A DNA stretch of 64,000 nt, taken from Candidatus Thermokryptus mobilis. Lineage in GTDB: Bacteria > Bacteroidota > Ignavibacteria > Kryptoniales > Kryptoniaceae. Positions 1 through 8,079 of this stretch are shown in pieces (the first letter of the stretch is position 1; the number at the start of each line of letters is the position of its first letter). The notes under the pieces are model-generated. The model was not told the DNA's origin and did no database searches. It saw nothing but the letters and a program-made list of their open reading frames with translations. The stretch covers positions 103,170 through 167,169 of the forward strand of contig NZ_FAOO01000003.1 in assembly GCF_900070205.1 (NCBI RefSeq), read 5' to 3'. Both the position numbers and the translations under genes were made by a program.

Positions 1-179
1 TATCGCTTGAGAAATTGCCGACTTCAATTGAAGAGTATTTTTCGGTGATCTCAAGGATTCCGAAAAATGGTAAACTGAAGGCATATTTGAGCACTGCATA
101 TTATTATCGTGGTGGGGAAAGCGTTGATATGGTTAAAGCTGGAATTAAAAGCGTGGAGGAAATAATAAAAATGCTTTGA
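1..179 (+). CDS. C-terminal end of an unrecognised protein (5' end outside window)
   Basis: An open frame enters from the left edge (codons start at base 3) and ends at TGA 177-179, giving 58 residues ending in EEIIKML. The tail is amphipathic and lysine/glutamate rich, with a tyrosine-rich patch (AYYYRGGE) in the middle. I do not recognise the family. The next gene starts about 40 bases later on the same strand, so it may share a transcript with the beta-oxidation genes. That it is coding is inferred from the uninterrupted frame and the neighbour-like codon use. Confidence 0.5.
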   Translation, partial: SLEKLPTSIEEYFSVISRIPKNGKLKAYLSTAYYYRGGESVDMVKAGIKSVEEIIKML

Positions 180-217
180 GTAAATAAATTAAAAACAAAA
201 ATTTGGAGCACTTAACT

Positions 218-1099
218 ATGGAGATCAAAAAAGTTACGGTCGTTGGGGCGGGAACAATGGGAAGCGGAATTGCTCATGTTCTTTCACAAAATGGATATCT
301 TGTAAATTTGATTGACATCAACAAGAATGTTCTTGAAAGGGCTATCAATGTTATACGGCAAAACATGGATAGGCAAATCAAAAAGGGCTTGATGACAGAG
401 GAGGAAAGGGAACAGGCAATAGCCAGGATTAGTACTTTTACTTCTCTTGAGAGTGGAGCAAAAGATGCTGACTTTGTGATTGAAGCTGCTACCGAAAATG
501 TCAAGATAAAGAAAGACATTTTCAAAACGCTTGATTTGACCTGTAAACCAGAAGCAGTGCTTGCGACGAACACATCTTCTATTTCAATCACTGAAATTGC
601 CTCGGTGACAAATCGCCCAGATAAAGTCATAGGAATGCACTTTTTTAATCCTGTGCCAGTGATGAAACTTGTTGAGATAATCCGCGGTCATGACACATCC
701 GATGAGACATTTAGAATTACAAAGGAACTTGCCGAAAAGCTCGGCAAAGTTACAGTTGAGGTAAAGGATTATCCTGGGTTCGTTTCAAATCGTATTTTGA
801 TGCCGATGATAAATGAAGCGATTTACTGCTTGATGGAGGGCGTTGCGTCAGCGGAAGATATTGACACAGTGATGAAACTTGGGATGAACCATCCGATGGG
901 ACCACTTGCGCTTGCTGATTTAATCGGACTTGATGTCTGTCTTTCAATTATGAATGTCTTATATGAGGGATTTGGAGACCCGAAGTATAGACCGTGCCCA
1001 TTGTTGAAGAAAATGGTTGCAGCGGGTTATCTGGGTAGAAAATCAGGAAAGGGATTTTACGATTATACTCAACAACAAAATAATAAAACACAGCAATGA
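218..1099 (+). CDS. hbd: 3-hydroxybutyryl-CoA dehydrogenase
   Basis: Soluble NAD(P)-dependent enzyme oxidising 3-hydroxyacyl-CoA to 3-oxoacyl-CoA in beta-oxidation or butyrate metabolism. The N-terminus carries the Rossmann motif [10 protein letters not shown], the middle has [11 protein letters not shown] and [15 protein letters not shown] with the catalytic His, and the C-terminal domain has [16 protein letters not shown] and a [11 protein letters not shown] ending typical of the family. About 293 residues, the usual single-function length. A TTG at 203 is in frame, but ATG 218 is preferred because GGAG at 205-208 sits nine bases before it. The stop overlaps the next start as ATGA, so the two are probably translationally coupled. 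Confidence 0.95.
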   Translation: MEIKKVTVVGAGTMGSGIAHVLSQNGYLVNLIDINKNVLERAINVIRQNMDRQIKKGLMTEEEREQAIARISTFTSLESGAKDADFVIEAATENVKIKKDIFKTLDLTCKPEAVLATNTSSISITEIASVTNRPDKVIGMHFFNPVPVMKLVEIIRGHDTSDETFRITKELAEKLGKVTVEVKDYPGFVSNRILMPMINEAIYCLMEGVASAEDIDTVMKLGMNHPMGPLALADLIGLDVCLSIMNVLYEGFGDPKYRPCPLLKKMVAAGYLGRKSGKGFYDYTQQQNNKTQQ

Positions 1100-2244
1100 A
1101 CTTCCAATTCACGGAGGAACAATTGATGATCAAAGAGACCGCGAGAAAATTCGCGGTTGAGGAACTTGCGCCAAAAGCGTCGGAGCGGGATGAAAAAGAG
1201 GAATTCCCGCATGAAGAGGTTAAAAAGCTCGCTGAACTTGGTTTTATGGGAATGATGGTTTCAGAAACATACGGAGGAGCTGGACTTGACACTATAAGTT
1301 ATGTACTTGCGATGGAAGAGATATCAAAGGTTGACGCATCTGTTGGGGTTATAATGTCGGTTAATAATTCGCTCGTATGTTGGCCAATTGAAACTTATGG
1401 GACGGAAGAGCAAAAATTAAAATACCTTCCGCGACTTGCTCGGGGTGAATTGCTCGGAGCTTTTTGTCTTTCTGAACCAGAAGCCGGAAGCGATGCCTCA
1501 AATCAAAGAACAACAGCTGTAAGAGATGGCGATTTCTACATTTTGAACGGGACGAAAAATTTTATAACTAACGGCGTTTATGCTAATATACTCATCGTAT
1601 TTGCACAAACGGATAAGGAGAAGGGCTCAAAGGGAATTTCGGCGTTCATAGTTGAGAAGGATTTTCCAGGAGTTATAGTTGCTAAAAAAGAGCGAAAGCT
1701 TGGAATAAGAAGTTCGGACACCGCGCAAATAGTTTTTGAGGACTGTAAAGTTCCTGCTGTTAATCGGCTTGGCGAAGAAGGGATGGGATTTAAAATAGCT
1801 ATGACGACATTAAACGGCGGAAGGATAGGCATAGCTGCCCAAGCCCTTGGGATAGCTCAAGCATCGCTTGAAGCGTCAATTAAATATGCTAAAGAGAGGA
1901 AAACTTTCGGTAAGCTTTTGGCTGAGCATCAGGCGATACAGTTTAAAATTGCTGATATGGCTACGAAGATTGAAGCTGCTCGTTTGCTGACGCTTTTTGC
2001 AGCTTGGAAAAAAGACAGAGGTGAAAGATATGTGAAGGAGGCATCAATGGCGAAACTTTTCGCATCACAAGTTGCAGTTGAGGCATCGCTTGAAGCAGTG
2101 CAAATTTATGGAGGATATGGGTATATAAAGGATTTCCCAGTTGAAAGATACCTGAGGGATTCAAAAATAACAGAAATTTACGAGGGAACATCGGAGATTC
2201 AGAGGATAATAATTGCAAGGGAACTTCTTGAGATGAAAATTTAA
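1096..2244 (+). CDS. Acyl-CoA dehydrogenase (short-chain/butyryl type)
   Basis: FAD flavoenzyme of 382 residues making the 2,3-double bond in acyl-CoA, with electrons normally passing to electron-transfer flavoprotein. Visible signatures are [11 protein letters not shown] and [10 protein letters not shown] (flavin and substrate contacts), [20 protein letters not shown], and the C-terminal [10 protein letters not shown], whose Glu is the catalytic base in short- and medium-chain enzymes. It overlaps hbd by four bases, so these two form a beta-oxidation pair. Chain-length preference cannot be read from sequence alone; similarity to the short-chain branch is a judgement from overall motifs. Confidence 0.93.
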   Translation: MNFQFTEEQLMIKETARKFAVEELAPKASERDEKEEFPHEEVKKLAELGFMGMMVSETYGGAGLDTISYVLAMEEISKVDASVGVIMSVNNSLVCWPIETYGTEEQKLKYLPRLARGELLGAFCLSEPEAGSDASNQRTTAVRDGDFYILNGTKNFITNGVYANILIVFAQTDKEKGSKGISAFIVEKDFPGVIVAKKERKLGIRSSDTAQIVFEDCKVPAVNRLGEEGMGFKIAMTTLNGGRIGIAAQALGIAQASLEASIKYAKERKTFGKLLAEHQAIQFKIADMATKIEAARLLTLFAAWKKDRGERYVKEASMAKLFASQVAVEASLEAVQIYGGYGYIKDFPVERYLRDSKITEIYEGTSEIQRIIIARELLEMKI

Positions 2245-2248
2245 TTTT

Positions 2249-2794
2249 TTAAATGGCGCGCTTTTGCGCGCCTTGTAAAATTTTCTTAACCCGCTCAAAA
2301 ATCATCATCGGAATTTCATCACGATTTTCAATTGTCAGTTTTATCAACTCCACATCTTGATGTGATTTTATTTTGTCAATGATTTCATCGCCTTTCTCTT
2401 TTATCGTTCCAACAAGAATTTTATCCGAATCAAGCAAGGAAAAAACCTTTCGGACAAATGTTTTTGAATAACATTCCATCTTCCCGATCTCATCAATTAC
2501 TATCACCTCGGTGTCGGCATCAATTGAAGGAATCGCTATGTTTTCAATGTCTTTTATATTAACGCCATATTTCCCAACTTTATAGGGCGATTTTAGATTT
2601 ATGTCGGCAAGAATTCCAATTTTACCATCAAGAGTTAAAATTTTAAAGCCTGTTCTTTTACCCAACTTATCCCTTATCTCCTCGGTTAAAAAACCAGACA
2701 TTTTGAAGTTTTCTTTTGCGAGGTCTATGAATTTTTTTATCGCTGTCGTCTTCCCCGTCCCGGGTGGTGAAGTTATAAGGATTTTTTTCTTCAT
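2249..2794 (-). CDS. THEP1-family nucleoside-triphosphatase
   Basis: P-loop NTPase of 181 residues matching the THEP1 group first characterised in Aquifex and common in thermophiles. Walker A is [10 protein letters not shown] near residue 10, and Walker B is [11 protein letters not shown] around residue 100. The family hydrolyses NTPs in vitro; its cellular role is unsettled. It is last in a minus-strand set after ebfC and recR and overlaps recR by four bases. The 3' end overlaps a GC hairpin that probably ends transcription. Confidence 0.85.
   Translation of the reverse strand: MKKKILITSPPGTGKTTAIKKFIDLAKENFKMSGFLTEEIRDKLGKRTGFKILTLDGKIGILADINLKSPYKVGKYGVNIKDIENIAIPSIDADTEVIVIDEIGKMECYSKTFVRKVFSLLDSDKILVGTIKEKGDEIIDKIKSHQDVELIKLTIENRDEIPMMIFERVKKILQGAQKRAI
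2255..2272. terminator. GC-rich hairpin between convergent genes
   Basis: Seven-base perfect inverted repeat GGCGCGC / GCGCGCC with a TTTT loop. It is 10 bases after the acyl-CoA dehydrogenase stop and lies inside the last codons of the converging NTPase gene, whose stop is at 2249-2251. A T-rich run precedes it on the plus strand (an A-run when read from the other side), but the T-run after it on plus is weak (TTGT). It could act for both converging units. Confidence 0.5.
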
Positions 2795-3390
2795 AAAGTG
2801 GTTCTGTTTTCAATTGCTCTTACTATCGTTGCGGTATCTGCATATTCAAGCGCTGTTCCTATGGGCAAACCACGAGCTATTCTTGACACCTTGACCCCAA
2901 ATGGTTTTATCAAGTTTGCAACATACATAGATGTCGTTTCCCCTTCAACGCTTGGATTTAAAGCGATTATAACCTCGTTAACTCCACCAGCTGATATCCG
3001 TGAGATGAGTTCTTTTATCTTCAGATCTTCGGGACCAATCCCTTCAAGCGGGTTTATGACCCCACCAAGAACATGATAAACACCACTGTATTCATTTGTT
3101 TTTTCAATGGCAAGGACATCCATTGGCTCCTCAACTACACAGATGGTTGATTTATCCCTTTTAGGATTTGAACATATAGGACAAGGATCGGTTTCGGTTA
3201 TGTTGAAACAAATTGAACAATACTTTATTTTCTCTTTTACATCAATTATCGCTTTTACAAGTTTTTCAACTTCTTCTTTTGGTTGTTTCAAAATGAACAT
3301 TGCGATTCTTTGTGCTGTTTTACGCCCAATCCCAGGGAACTTTGTGAGTTCTTCAATCAAATTTTCTAAGCTTTCGGATGTGTAAAGCAT
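2791..3390 (-). CDS. recR: Recombination protein RecR
   Basis: RecR of 199 residues, the usual length, which with RecO (present at 37.1 kb) loads RecA at gaps. It has the N-terminal helix-hairpin-helix ([16 protein letters not shown]), a four-cysteine zinc finger (CSIC...CPIC, residues about 57-72), and a Toprim domain with [12 protein letters not shown] and the C-terminal [14 protein letters not shown] motif. It follows ebfC by 20 bases, the widespread ebfC-recR pairing. Confidence 0.97.
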   Translation of the reverse strand: MLYTSESLENLIEELTKFPGIGRKTAQRIAMFILKQPKEEVEKLVKAIIDVKEKIKYCSICFNITETDPCPICSNPKRDKSTICVVEEPMDVLAIEKTNEYSGVYHVLGGVINPLEGIGPEDLKIKELISRISAGGVNEVIIALNPSVEGETTSMYVANLIKPFGVKVSRIARGLPIGTALEYADTATIVRAIENRTTL

Positions 3391-3410
3391 ATCTTGAAGG
3401 GGAGTTTATT

Positions 3411-3755
3411 TCAAGCTTTAAACCCGGGGAAGTTAAATGGAAGTCCGGGAATCCCGGGCAAAAGCCCACTTGTGACCTTTGCAATTTCTTCACTTATCAT
3501 TTTATCCGCACTTTGAAGTGCTTTATTTACCGCAGCAATGAGAAGGTCCTCAAGCATTTCTATATCATCTGGATTAACAACTTCTCTTTCAATTTCAATT
3601 TTTACAACCTCTCTCTTGCCATTAACTGTTACCTTCACCATCCCACCGCCCACTTCTTCTGTGACAGTTTTATTTTCTAACTCCGCTTGAACCCTCTCAA
3701 GCTCCTCTTGAACCTTTTCAATTTGCTTAAAAATTGATTTTAAATCTGGTTTCAT
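3411..3755 (-). CDS. ebfC: YbaB/EbfC family nucleoid-associated protein
   Basis: Small DNA-binding protein of 114 residues. An N-terminal coiled coil (residues 5-30, KIEKVQEELERVQAELEN-like heptads) is followed by the conserved VEEVGGGMVKVTVNGKREV region and a helical ending. Members form dimers and bind DNA with little sequence preference. It is immediately upstream of recR, as in most bacteria; dnaX, the other common partner, is absent. A good promoter precedes it (3774-3802 on the minus strand) and AAGGA sits ahead of the ATG. Confidence 0.92.
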   Translation of the reverse strand: MKPDLKSIFKQIEKVQEELERVQAELENKTVTEEVGGGMVKVTVNGKREVVKIEIEREVVNPDDIEMLEDLLIAAVNKALQSADKMISEEIAKVTSGLLPGIPGLPFNFPGFKA

Positions 3756-3773
3756 CGCTTTTTTCCTTGTTTT

Positions 3774-3802
3774 TATATAAATTAAGCACTAAATAATTTC
3801 AA
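3774..3802 (-). promoter_or_regulatory. Sigma70-like promoter for ebfC-recR-THEP1
   Basis: Reading the minus strand, TTGAAA (3802-3797), a 17-base spacer and TATATA (3779-3774) precede ebfC by about 20 bases. Spacing is ideal, and the same layout recurs elsewhere in the window. Confidence 0.6.
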
Positions 3803-3893
3803 AGCAAAAACGGAAAACTTTCGCCAGTTTTAAAATTTGCAAGTTAAAATTTAGTTGTTTAGATTGTTTTTAGAAAAAATTTTGTCAAGTGAA

Positions 3894-4922
3894 ATGTATA
3901 ACTACAGAAGACAAACAGAGGAAAGCGACAGAGCGGTAAACATAGTGGCGAATTTCTGGTTAAATTCCGAGCCGATATTTTTTGAAATTTTGCGAGGTAA
4001 GGTTGTTTTGCTTCTGTTTTTCAACTATGCAAGCCGCGAATGGGTTGAGCTCAGTAGATATCTAAAGGAATGGGAAAGAAGATATTTTGAAAAGGGACTT
4101 TTTATGTTTGGAGTTCATGTGCCAAAGTTTCCGTTTGAAACTAATGTTGAAAATATAAGTCGTGAAATAAAACGACTTGGGATAAATTTCCCGATCGCCG
4201 TTGACAATGATTGGATTAATTTAAGTAGATATAAAGTTCTTGAACTGCCTACAATTATTCTCATAAATCGCGATGGGTTGATCTCGTATTCGCACATCGG
4301 AACGAGGCGACTTTGGGAGGTTGAGTTCAATATTCAATCGCTCCTTATAAAAGCAGGATATCGTGGTGATTTCCCATTGCCGATTGGCTCAAGACATGAA
4401 TTTGATGAATCGTTTTTTTACAAAGTTATACCTGAAATTTACGCTGGTTACTCTGGTGGCTCGCTCGGGAATCCTGAAGGTTTTGCTTCTGAATCAGTCA
4501 TAAAATATGAAGACCCCGAGATTTACATCAACGGTAAATTTTATCTATCGGGCGAGTGGTATAACGGGAAACACTTTTTCAAGCATCAACCGGCTGAGGC
4601 ATCGCTTGGAGTTATCATATTGCCTTACATTGGGACAAATGTTGGGATGGTCGCTGAATCAACAAATGGCGAAGAAATAAATTTAATCGTAACGCAAGAT
4701 GGCGAACCGTTGAGTGATGAAAATCGTGGGGAGGATGTTTTTGTTGAGTGTGGTCAAAGTTATATTCGCATTTGTGAGCCGAGGTATTATGAAATAGTCA
4801 ATAATTTTGACTACGGGGAGCACATTTTAAAATTGTTTGTCATATCCGAGGGCTTCGCAATTTATAAGTTTTCAATATCAGCATTTAGAACAAACCGTGA
4901 ACCTGTGGGATATGGCGGATAG
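3894..4922 (+). CDS. DipZ-like thioredoxin-fold protein lacking the CxxC cysteines
   Basis: About 342 residues from ATG 3894; an in-frame TTG at 3855 would add 13. The N-terminal half follows the thioredoxin-like domain of DipZ/TlpA-type proteins: VVLLLFFNYASREW, YLKEWERRY, GVHVPKFPFE, LGINFPIAVDND, and cis-Pro strand LELPTIILINRDG. Where relatives have a WTYSCxNC site this protein has FNYASREW (SREW, residues about 47-50), so both redox cysteines are gone. The C-terminal half resembles the DipZ C-terminal beta-sandwich (IPEIYAGY, FYLSGEWYNG, CEPRYYEIVN). No clear signal peptide. Thiol oxidoreductase activity is therefore unlikely; a binding role is inferred. Confidence 0.7.
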   Translation: MYNYRRQTEESDRAVNIVANFWLNSEPIFFEILRGKVVLLLFFNYASREWVELSRYLKEWERRYFEKGLFMFGVHVPKFPFETNVENISREIKRLGINFPIAVDNDWINLSRYKVLELPTIILINRDGLISYSHIGTRRLWEVEFNIQSLLIKAGYRGDFPLPIGSRHEFDESFFYKVIPEIYAGYSGGSLGNPEGFASESVIKYEDPEIYINGKFYLSGEWYNGKHFFKHQPAEASLGVIILPYIGTNVGMVAESTNGEEINLIVTQDGEPLSDENRGEDVFVECGQSYIRICEPRYYEIVNNFDYGEHILKLFVISEGFAIYKFSISAFRTNREPVGYGG

Positions 4923-5409
4923 GATAAAAAAGTCAGAGATTAAAAACTTTTTGATTGAATTTTCTCGTAGAAATCAATTTAAACCTATGGTGGTTGAAAA
5001 AGGGGTTGGAAGGAAAAAAGAAAGGATTTTTGAGGATGTTTATTTTCTCGGGTTTCACTGTAGAATGGAGATAGGGAGTGGGGATAAAATTTATTTATTT
5101 AGGGCGACCAAAGATTATCAATATATTGGTGAGATTGTTTTTGAGATAGAAAATCCGAAGGGCATTTTATTTGATAAAGATGGTGAGATTGATAGCGTTA
5201 CTATAACAGCAAGGGGGAGTAGGTTTATAGTTAAAGTTTTTGGTCGTCAAAATGAAGAGATGCGTCGCGAGACGATTGCAAAGGTTGCTTATTTTATATG
5301 GCAGAGGAAGGGCGGGATTGGAAGTCAAGAGCTTGAGAATTGGGCTGAAGCGGAAAGGATTGTTCAGGATTGGGAGAGGATTTTTACCGAGGGCTTTATT
5401 AGGGTTTAA
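4912..5409 (+). CDS. Hypothetical protein with DUF2934-like C-terminus
   Basis: 165 residues from ATG 4912, which overlaps the previous stop by 11 bases, so translation is probably coupled. The N-terminal two thirds are unrecognised: charged, beta-rich, with no signal peptide or membrane segment. The last 45 residues (ETIAKVAYFIWQRKGG...ENWAEAERIV) resemble the short DUF2934 motif of unknown function, with its conserved AY.IW, G and DW/NW-AE positions. A longer reading from 4837 exists, but its first 25 residues run inside the previous gene and are rejected. Function unknown. Confidence 0.65.
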   Translation: MADRIKKSEIKNFLIEFSRRNQFKPMVVEKGVGRKKERIFEDVYFLGFHCRMEIGSGDKIYLFRATKDYQYIGEIVFEIENPKGILFDKDGEIDSVTITARGSRFIVKVFGRQNEEMRRETIAKVAYFIWQRKGGIGSQELENWAEAERIVQDWERIFTEGFIRV

Positions 5410-5410
5410 T

Positions 5411-5439
5411 TTGACATTGACAAATTAATTTATTATATT
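5411..5439 (+). promoter_or_regulatory. Promoter of the cold-shock gene
   Basis: TTGACA (5411-5416), exactly 17 bases, TATATT (5434-5439). A second TTGACA lies at 5417-5422. Predicted start near 5446, giving a leader of roughly 120 bases before the cold-shock ATG at 5566. Confidence 0.7.
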
Positions 5440-5454
5440 GAACCTAACTTTTTG

Positions 5455-5533
5455 CGCTCAGGAACAAGTGAAAATAGCGATAGCAACCACCCAAGTTGAA
5501 TTGGTTCCTGGGCGTTTTAAGGGGTCGGTTGCT
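5455..5533 (+). promoter_or_regulatory. Structured leader RNA with interleaved stems (possible pseudoknot) upstream of csp
   Basis: Two long complementary pairs interleave. Stem 1 pairs 5455-5465 (CGCTCAGGAAC) with 5504-5514 (GTTCCTGGGCG): eleven pairs with one G-U. Stem 2 pairs 5482-5488 (AGCAACC) with 5527-5533 (GGTTGCT), and can extend by CCC 5490-5492 with GGG 5522-5524 across a small internal loop. The order stem1-5', stem2-5', stem1-3', stem2-3' is that of an H-type pseudoknot. It ends about 15 bases before the strong ribosome binding site AAGGAGGT (about 5549-5556). Pairing is read directly; a regulatory role is inferred. Confidence 0.6.
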
Positions 5534-5565
5534 TGAGCAGTTAAACTTAAGGAGGTAGTAGTAAG

Positions 5566-5769
5566 ATGTCACGCGGTAAGGTGAAATGGTTCAACAACAA
5601 GAAGGGCTACGGATTTATCGAGGCAGAGGATGGACGTGAGGTTTTCGTCCATTACTCCGAGATCAAATCCGATAAGCGCTTCAAAACCCTGGAAGAGGGT
5701 TCAGTTGTGGAATTTGAGATTGTTGATGGACCTAAAGGACCCAAAGCAGTTAATGTCGTTGTCGTGTGA
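5566..5769 (+). CDS. Cold-shock domain protein (Csp family)
   Basis: 67-residue OB-fold single-stranded nucleic-acid binder. RNP1 is KGYGFIEAE and RNP2 is VFVHYSEI, preceded by the [11 protein letters not shown] start typical of CspA-type proteins. The length is standard. Such proteins melt RNA structure and act as RNA chaperones. It has its own promoter, a long structured leader, an unusually good ribosome binding site and a strong terminator, so it is probably a monocistronic, highly expressed gene. Its codon use is richer in C/G-ending codons than its neighbours, also consistent with high expression. Confidence 0.97.
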   Translation: MSRGKVKWFNNKKGYGFIEAEDGREVFVHYSEIKSDKRFKTLEEGSVVEFEIVDGPKGPKAVNVVVV

Positions 5770-5802
5770 GCCAGACATAACTGGATGAGGTGAGAATATT
5801 AA

Positions 5803-5845
5803 CCCCAATTGTTCTGTTCTTTTGAACAGTCAATTGGGGTTTTTT
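5803..5845 (+). terminator. Rho-independent terminator after csp
   Basis: CCCCAATTG...CAATTGGGG outer stem, inner CTGTTC/GAACAG with a TTTT loop, then TTTTTT at 5840-5845. Confidence 0.9.
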
Positions 5846-5880
5846 AGTTTTAACTTAAATAAAAAGTGGGAGTTTAAAAG

Positions 5881-6303
5881 ATGAAATTCACAAAGAGGGA
5901 TGCTGAAAGGGTTGGGGAAGTTTTAAAGGTGAAACCGAAATTACAAAAAAATTCCTTCCTTTTCAATGTCGGCAAAACTTCACTTGAAATTTTTCCGAAG
6001 ATAAAAATAGGGAAAAAAAGTGGGACATTGGTTTCTGTTTATACGCCTTATTCACACCTTCAACTGCATTTTTGCACCGGATATGTCGCAAGTGATTTAC
6101 TTGGTGAGGTCACTTTCATAAGCGAACATGACGGCAGAGTATCTGGGCTTATAATTGAAGTAAATGGTGCTTGTTCTTTTTATGCGAATCTTGAAAAGGA
6201 AATTTTATCTGGCGACTTCACTAAACTTGAACCTCAAGTTATGATTCCCGGAATAGCACTTTCGCTGGGCGAACTTTTAATTGAAAAGAAGATAAGGAAA
6301 TAA
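5881..6303 (+). CDS. Hypothetical protein, 140 residues
   Basis: No family recognised. The protein is lysine rich, predicted mainly beta (for example TLVSVYTPYSHLQLHF, GEVTFISEHDGRVSGLIIEVN), without signal peptide or membrane segment. It has two cysteines and no obvious catalytic motif. ATG 5881 is preceded by GGGAG (about 5869-5873) at normal spacing. It stands five bases upstream of ybeY, so the two probably form one operon. The tight spacing and clean start support a real gene; function is unknown. Confidence 0.7.
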   Translation: MKFTKRDAERVGEVLKVKPKLQKNSFLFNVGKTSLEIFPKIKIGKKSGTLVSVYTPYSHLQLHFCTGYVASDLLGEVTFISEHDGRVSGLIIEVNGACSFYANLEKEILSGDFTKLEPQVMIPGIALSLGELLIEKKIRK

Positions 6304-6308
6304 TTTTG

Positions 6309-6734
6309 ATGGAAATCAACATAATTAACGAGCAAAAGAAAATTAAATTGCCGATTCAAAAACTTAGAAAGTTGATAAAACAAGTCGTTAGCGAAGAATC
6401 CCTTGGATTTACTCAGATTAATTTTATTTATGTCAGCGATGATTTTATACAGCGTATAAACAAGCAGTTTCTAAATCACGATCATCCGACGGATGTCCTT
6501 GCGTTTGATCTATCCGATGAAATTGAAACTTTGGATAAAATCGCTGAAATTTACATAAGCTTAGATAGAGCTTTTGAGCAGGCAAAGAGCTACAAAGTTA
6601 GTTTTGAAAACGAAGTTGCTCGGCTTACAACACATGGGCTTTTACATCTTGCTGGATATAAAGATGATACAAGGAGTGCAAAGATAAACATGAGAAGGCG
6701 GGAAAATTATTATTTGAGAAAATTCGGATTTTGA
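6309..6734 (+). CDS. ybeY: Endoribonuclease YbeY
   Basis: Single-strand endoribonuclease for 16S rRNA 3' maturation and ribosome quality control. 141 residues from ATG 6309; a TTG one codon earlier is less likely. The motif DHPTDVLAFDLS and the metal site HGLLHLAGYKDD are clear. The usual site is HGxLHLxGYDH; here the third histidine is missing and aspartates follow, a variant I recall from Bacteroidota homologues. It lies directly behind a hypothetical gene and ends two bases before the converging SPOR gene. Confidence 0.92.
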   Translation: MEINIINEQKKIKLPIQKLRKLIKQVVSEESLGFTQINFIYVSDDFIQRINKQFLNHDHPTDVLAFDLSDEIETLDKIAEIYISLDRAFEQAKSYKVSFENEVARLTTHGLLHLAGYKDDTRSAKINMRRRENYYLRKFGF

Positions 6735-6735
6735 T

Positions 6736-7149
6736 CTATCTCTTTTTTATTTTGTCGGGGACAATCCATGCGTATTTGAATCCCCTCTCAATAAAAAAAT
6801 TACGCAATGAGCTTGCCTCTTGTAGATGTTCAAAATCCCCAACTCTAACTTTATAATTTGGCGGTTCATAAACGATATAAACTTGTGCCTGAATCCCAGC
6901 GGAAGATAAAATCGATTGGATATAATTTTTAACCGAATTTGCACTGTCAAGTTGATCTGTGACAAAAATTTGAACCCTATATCCTGATGTTAACTCCCCC
7001 GTTTCATCTGTAAGAAATTTTTTCGGTAAGACAAGCTCTTTGATGTCATATATCTGCGGATTAAACTGTTTCTCATAGTAGTAAAGTGAATCTTTGTTCT
7101 GCGAATATAGAGGGGCTACCAAGATTAATAGAGCAAGAACTTTTTTCAT
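6736..7149 (-). CDS. Exported SPOR-domain protein
   Basis: 137 residues with an N-terminal signal peptide (KKVLALLILVAPLYSQ, cleavage after about residue 16) and no lipobox. The C-terminal 80 residues form one SPOR domain: GYRVQIFVTDQLDSA, then NYKVRVGDF, and RGFKYAWIVPDKI. SPOR domains bind denuded septal peptidoglycan, so a periplasmic cell-wall or division role is likely. It begins directly after the stop of the SPOR lipoprotein gene, so the two are co-transcribed and probably related in function. Confidence 0.85.
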   Translation of the reverse strand: MKKVLALLILVAPLYSQNKDSLYYYEKQFNPQIYDIKELVLPKKFLTDETGELTSGYRVQIFVTDQLDSANSVKNYIQSILSSAGIQAQVYIVYEPPNYKVRVGDFEHLQEASSLRNFFIERGFKYAWIVPDKIKKR

Positions 7150-8052
7150 TTACTTGATATTTTCTTTGATTTCAAAGGCATCGGTGAATTCAGATTTTAT
7201 CTCGTTAAGCATCTCAGTATCACCTTTTCTCAAAAGGGCAAAGACCTTAAATATATCATCTGTTTTTTTCACTTCAACCCTGATTTTGAATTTTTTCTCA
7301 ACATACTCTTTTATTCTAAACGCATTTTCATAGTTTGAATAGACGCCGATTTGAAGTTTTACCAGTGACTCACTGGTATCAGCTTCGGTTTGCTGTTTTA
7401 CATTTAAAGTTTTCTGCGAGGTTACAAATGCATCTGTGAAATTTTGAAGAACTATTTGGAGAGTTTTATTCGCTTCAGTTGAATCAGCGAAGCCATCTGT
7501 TAGAACTTTATAAAATCCAGATGTTGAGTCAAAAAAGATGTATGCATTATATGTTGGATAAAGCGATTTAAATTTCTTTAGTTGCTCAAAAGCTGAACTT
7601 TCTGTTATGAAAGCGCCGACTTGGATGAAATGGGTTTCGCTCTCTGAAATTTCAGGCGGTTTTGGTTTCTTTATTTCTGGTTCTAACTTTATGGGTTCAG
7701 TTTTAACTTGCTCTGGTTTCTCTTCTTTCGGCTTTGGAGTTTCTGGTTTTACTTCGGGGGTTGTCTCTTTCGGTTTTTCAGCTACGCTTTGAAATGGAAT
7801 TGCCATTATCGGAAGCACAATCGGGGCAAGTATGACTTGTTGGGGCTGAGCTTGCTTTGAGCGTTTCGGTATGATGACGGTGTCGGTCTCAGTTTCATAA
7901 ATTAAATCGTCAAATAGTTTTTGTGGCTTGTTTAAAATTAAAATCGTGTCTTGTTTTTCTCCTGGTCGTTCATTTTCTGGTCTGATTTCAACTTTGCTCC
8001 CAGCACAAGATATAAAGTAAAGAGATAGAAGCAGAGGCAAAAAATTTTTCAT
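7150..8052 (-). CDS. SPOR-domain lipoprotein
   Basis: 300 residues. The signal peptide ends in lipobox FISC (Cys about 16), predicting a lipid anchor. Then follows a long Pro/Lys/Glu-rich spacer (residues about 85-135, repeated KPE/PKPE units), probably spanning toward the peptidoglycan. Two SPOR-like repeats follow: HFIQVGAF...FYKVLTDGF near 140-205 and LQIGVYSNYENA...FKVFALLRKG near 230-290. The two-repeat, spacer-bearing layout resembles division-associated SPOR lipoproteins. It lies 27 bases after deoC on the same strand. Confidence 0.85.
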   Translation of the reverse strand: MKNFLPLLLSLYFISCAGSKVEIRPENERPGEKQDTILILNKPQKLFDDLIYETETDTVIIPKRSKQAQPQQVILAPIVLPIMAIPFQSVAEKPKETTPEVKPETPKPKEEKPEQVKTEPIKLEPEIKKPKPPEISESETHFIQVGAFITESSAFEQLKKFKSLYPTYNAYIFFDSTSGFYKVLTDGFADSTEANKTLQIVLQNFTDAFVTSQKTLNVKQQTEADTSESLVKLQIGVYSNYENAFRIKEYVEKKFKIRVEVKKTDDIFKVFALLRKGDTEMLNEIKSEFTDAFEIKENIK

Positions 8053-8079
8053 TTAACAAACCAATTTTTGATATGTTGA

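Noticed and set aside
4837-4911. 25-residue extension of the DUF2934-like gene
   Set aside because: Overlaps the preceding gene; ATG 4912 gives a normal short overlap.
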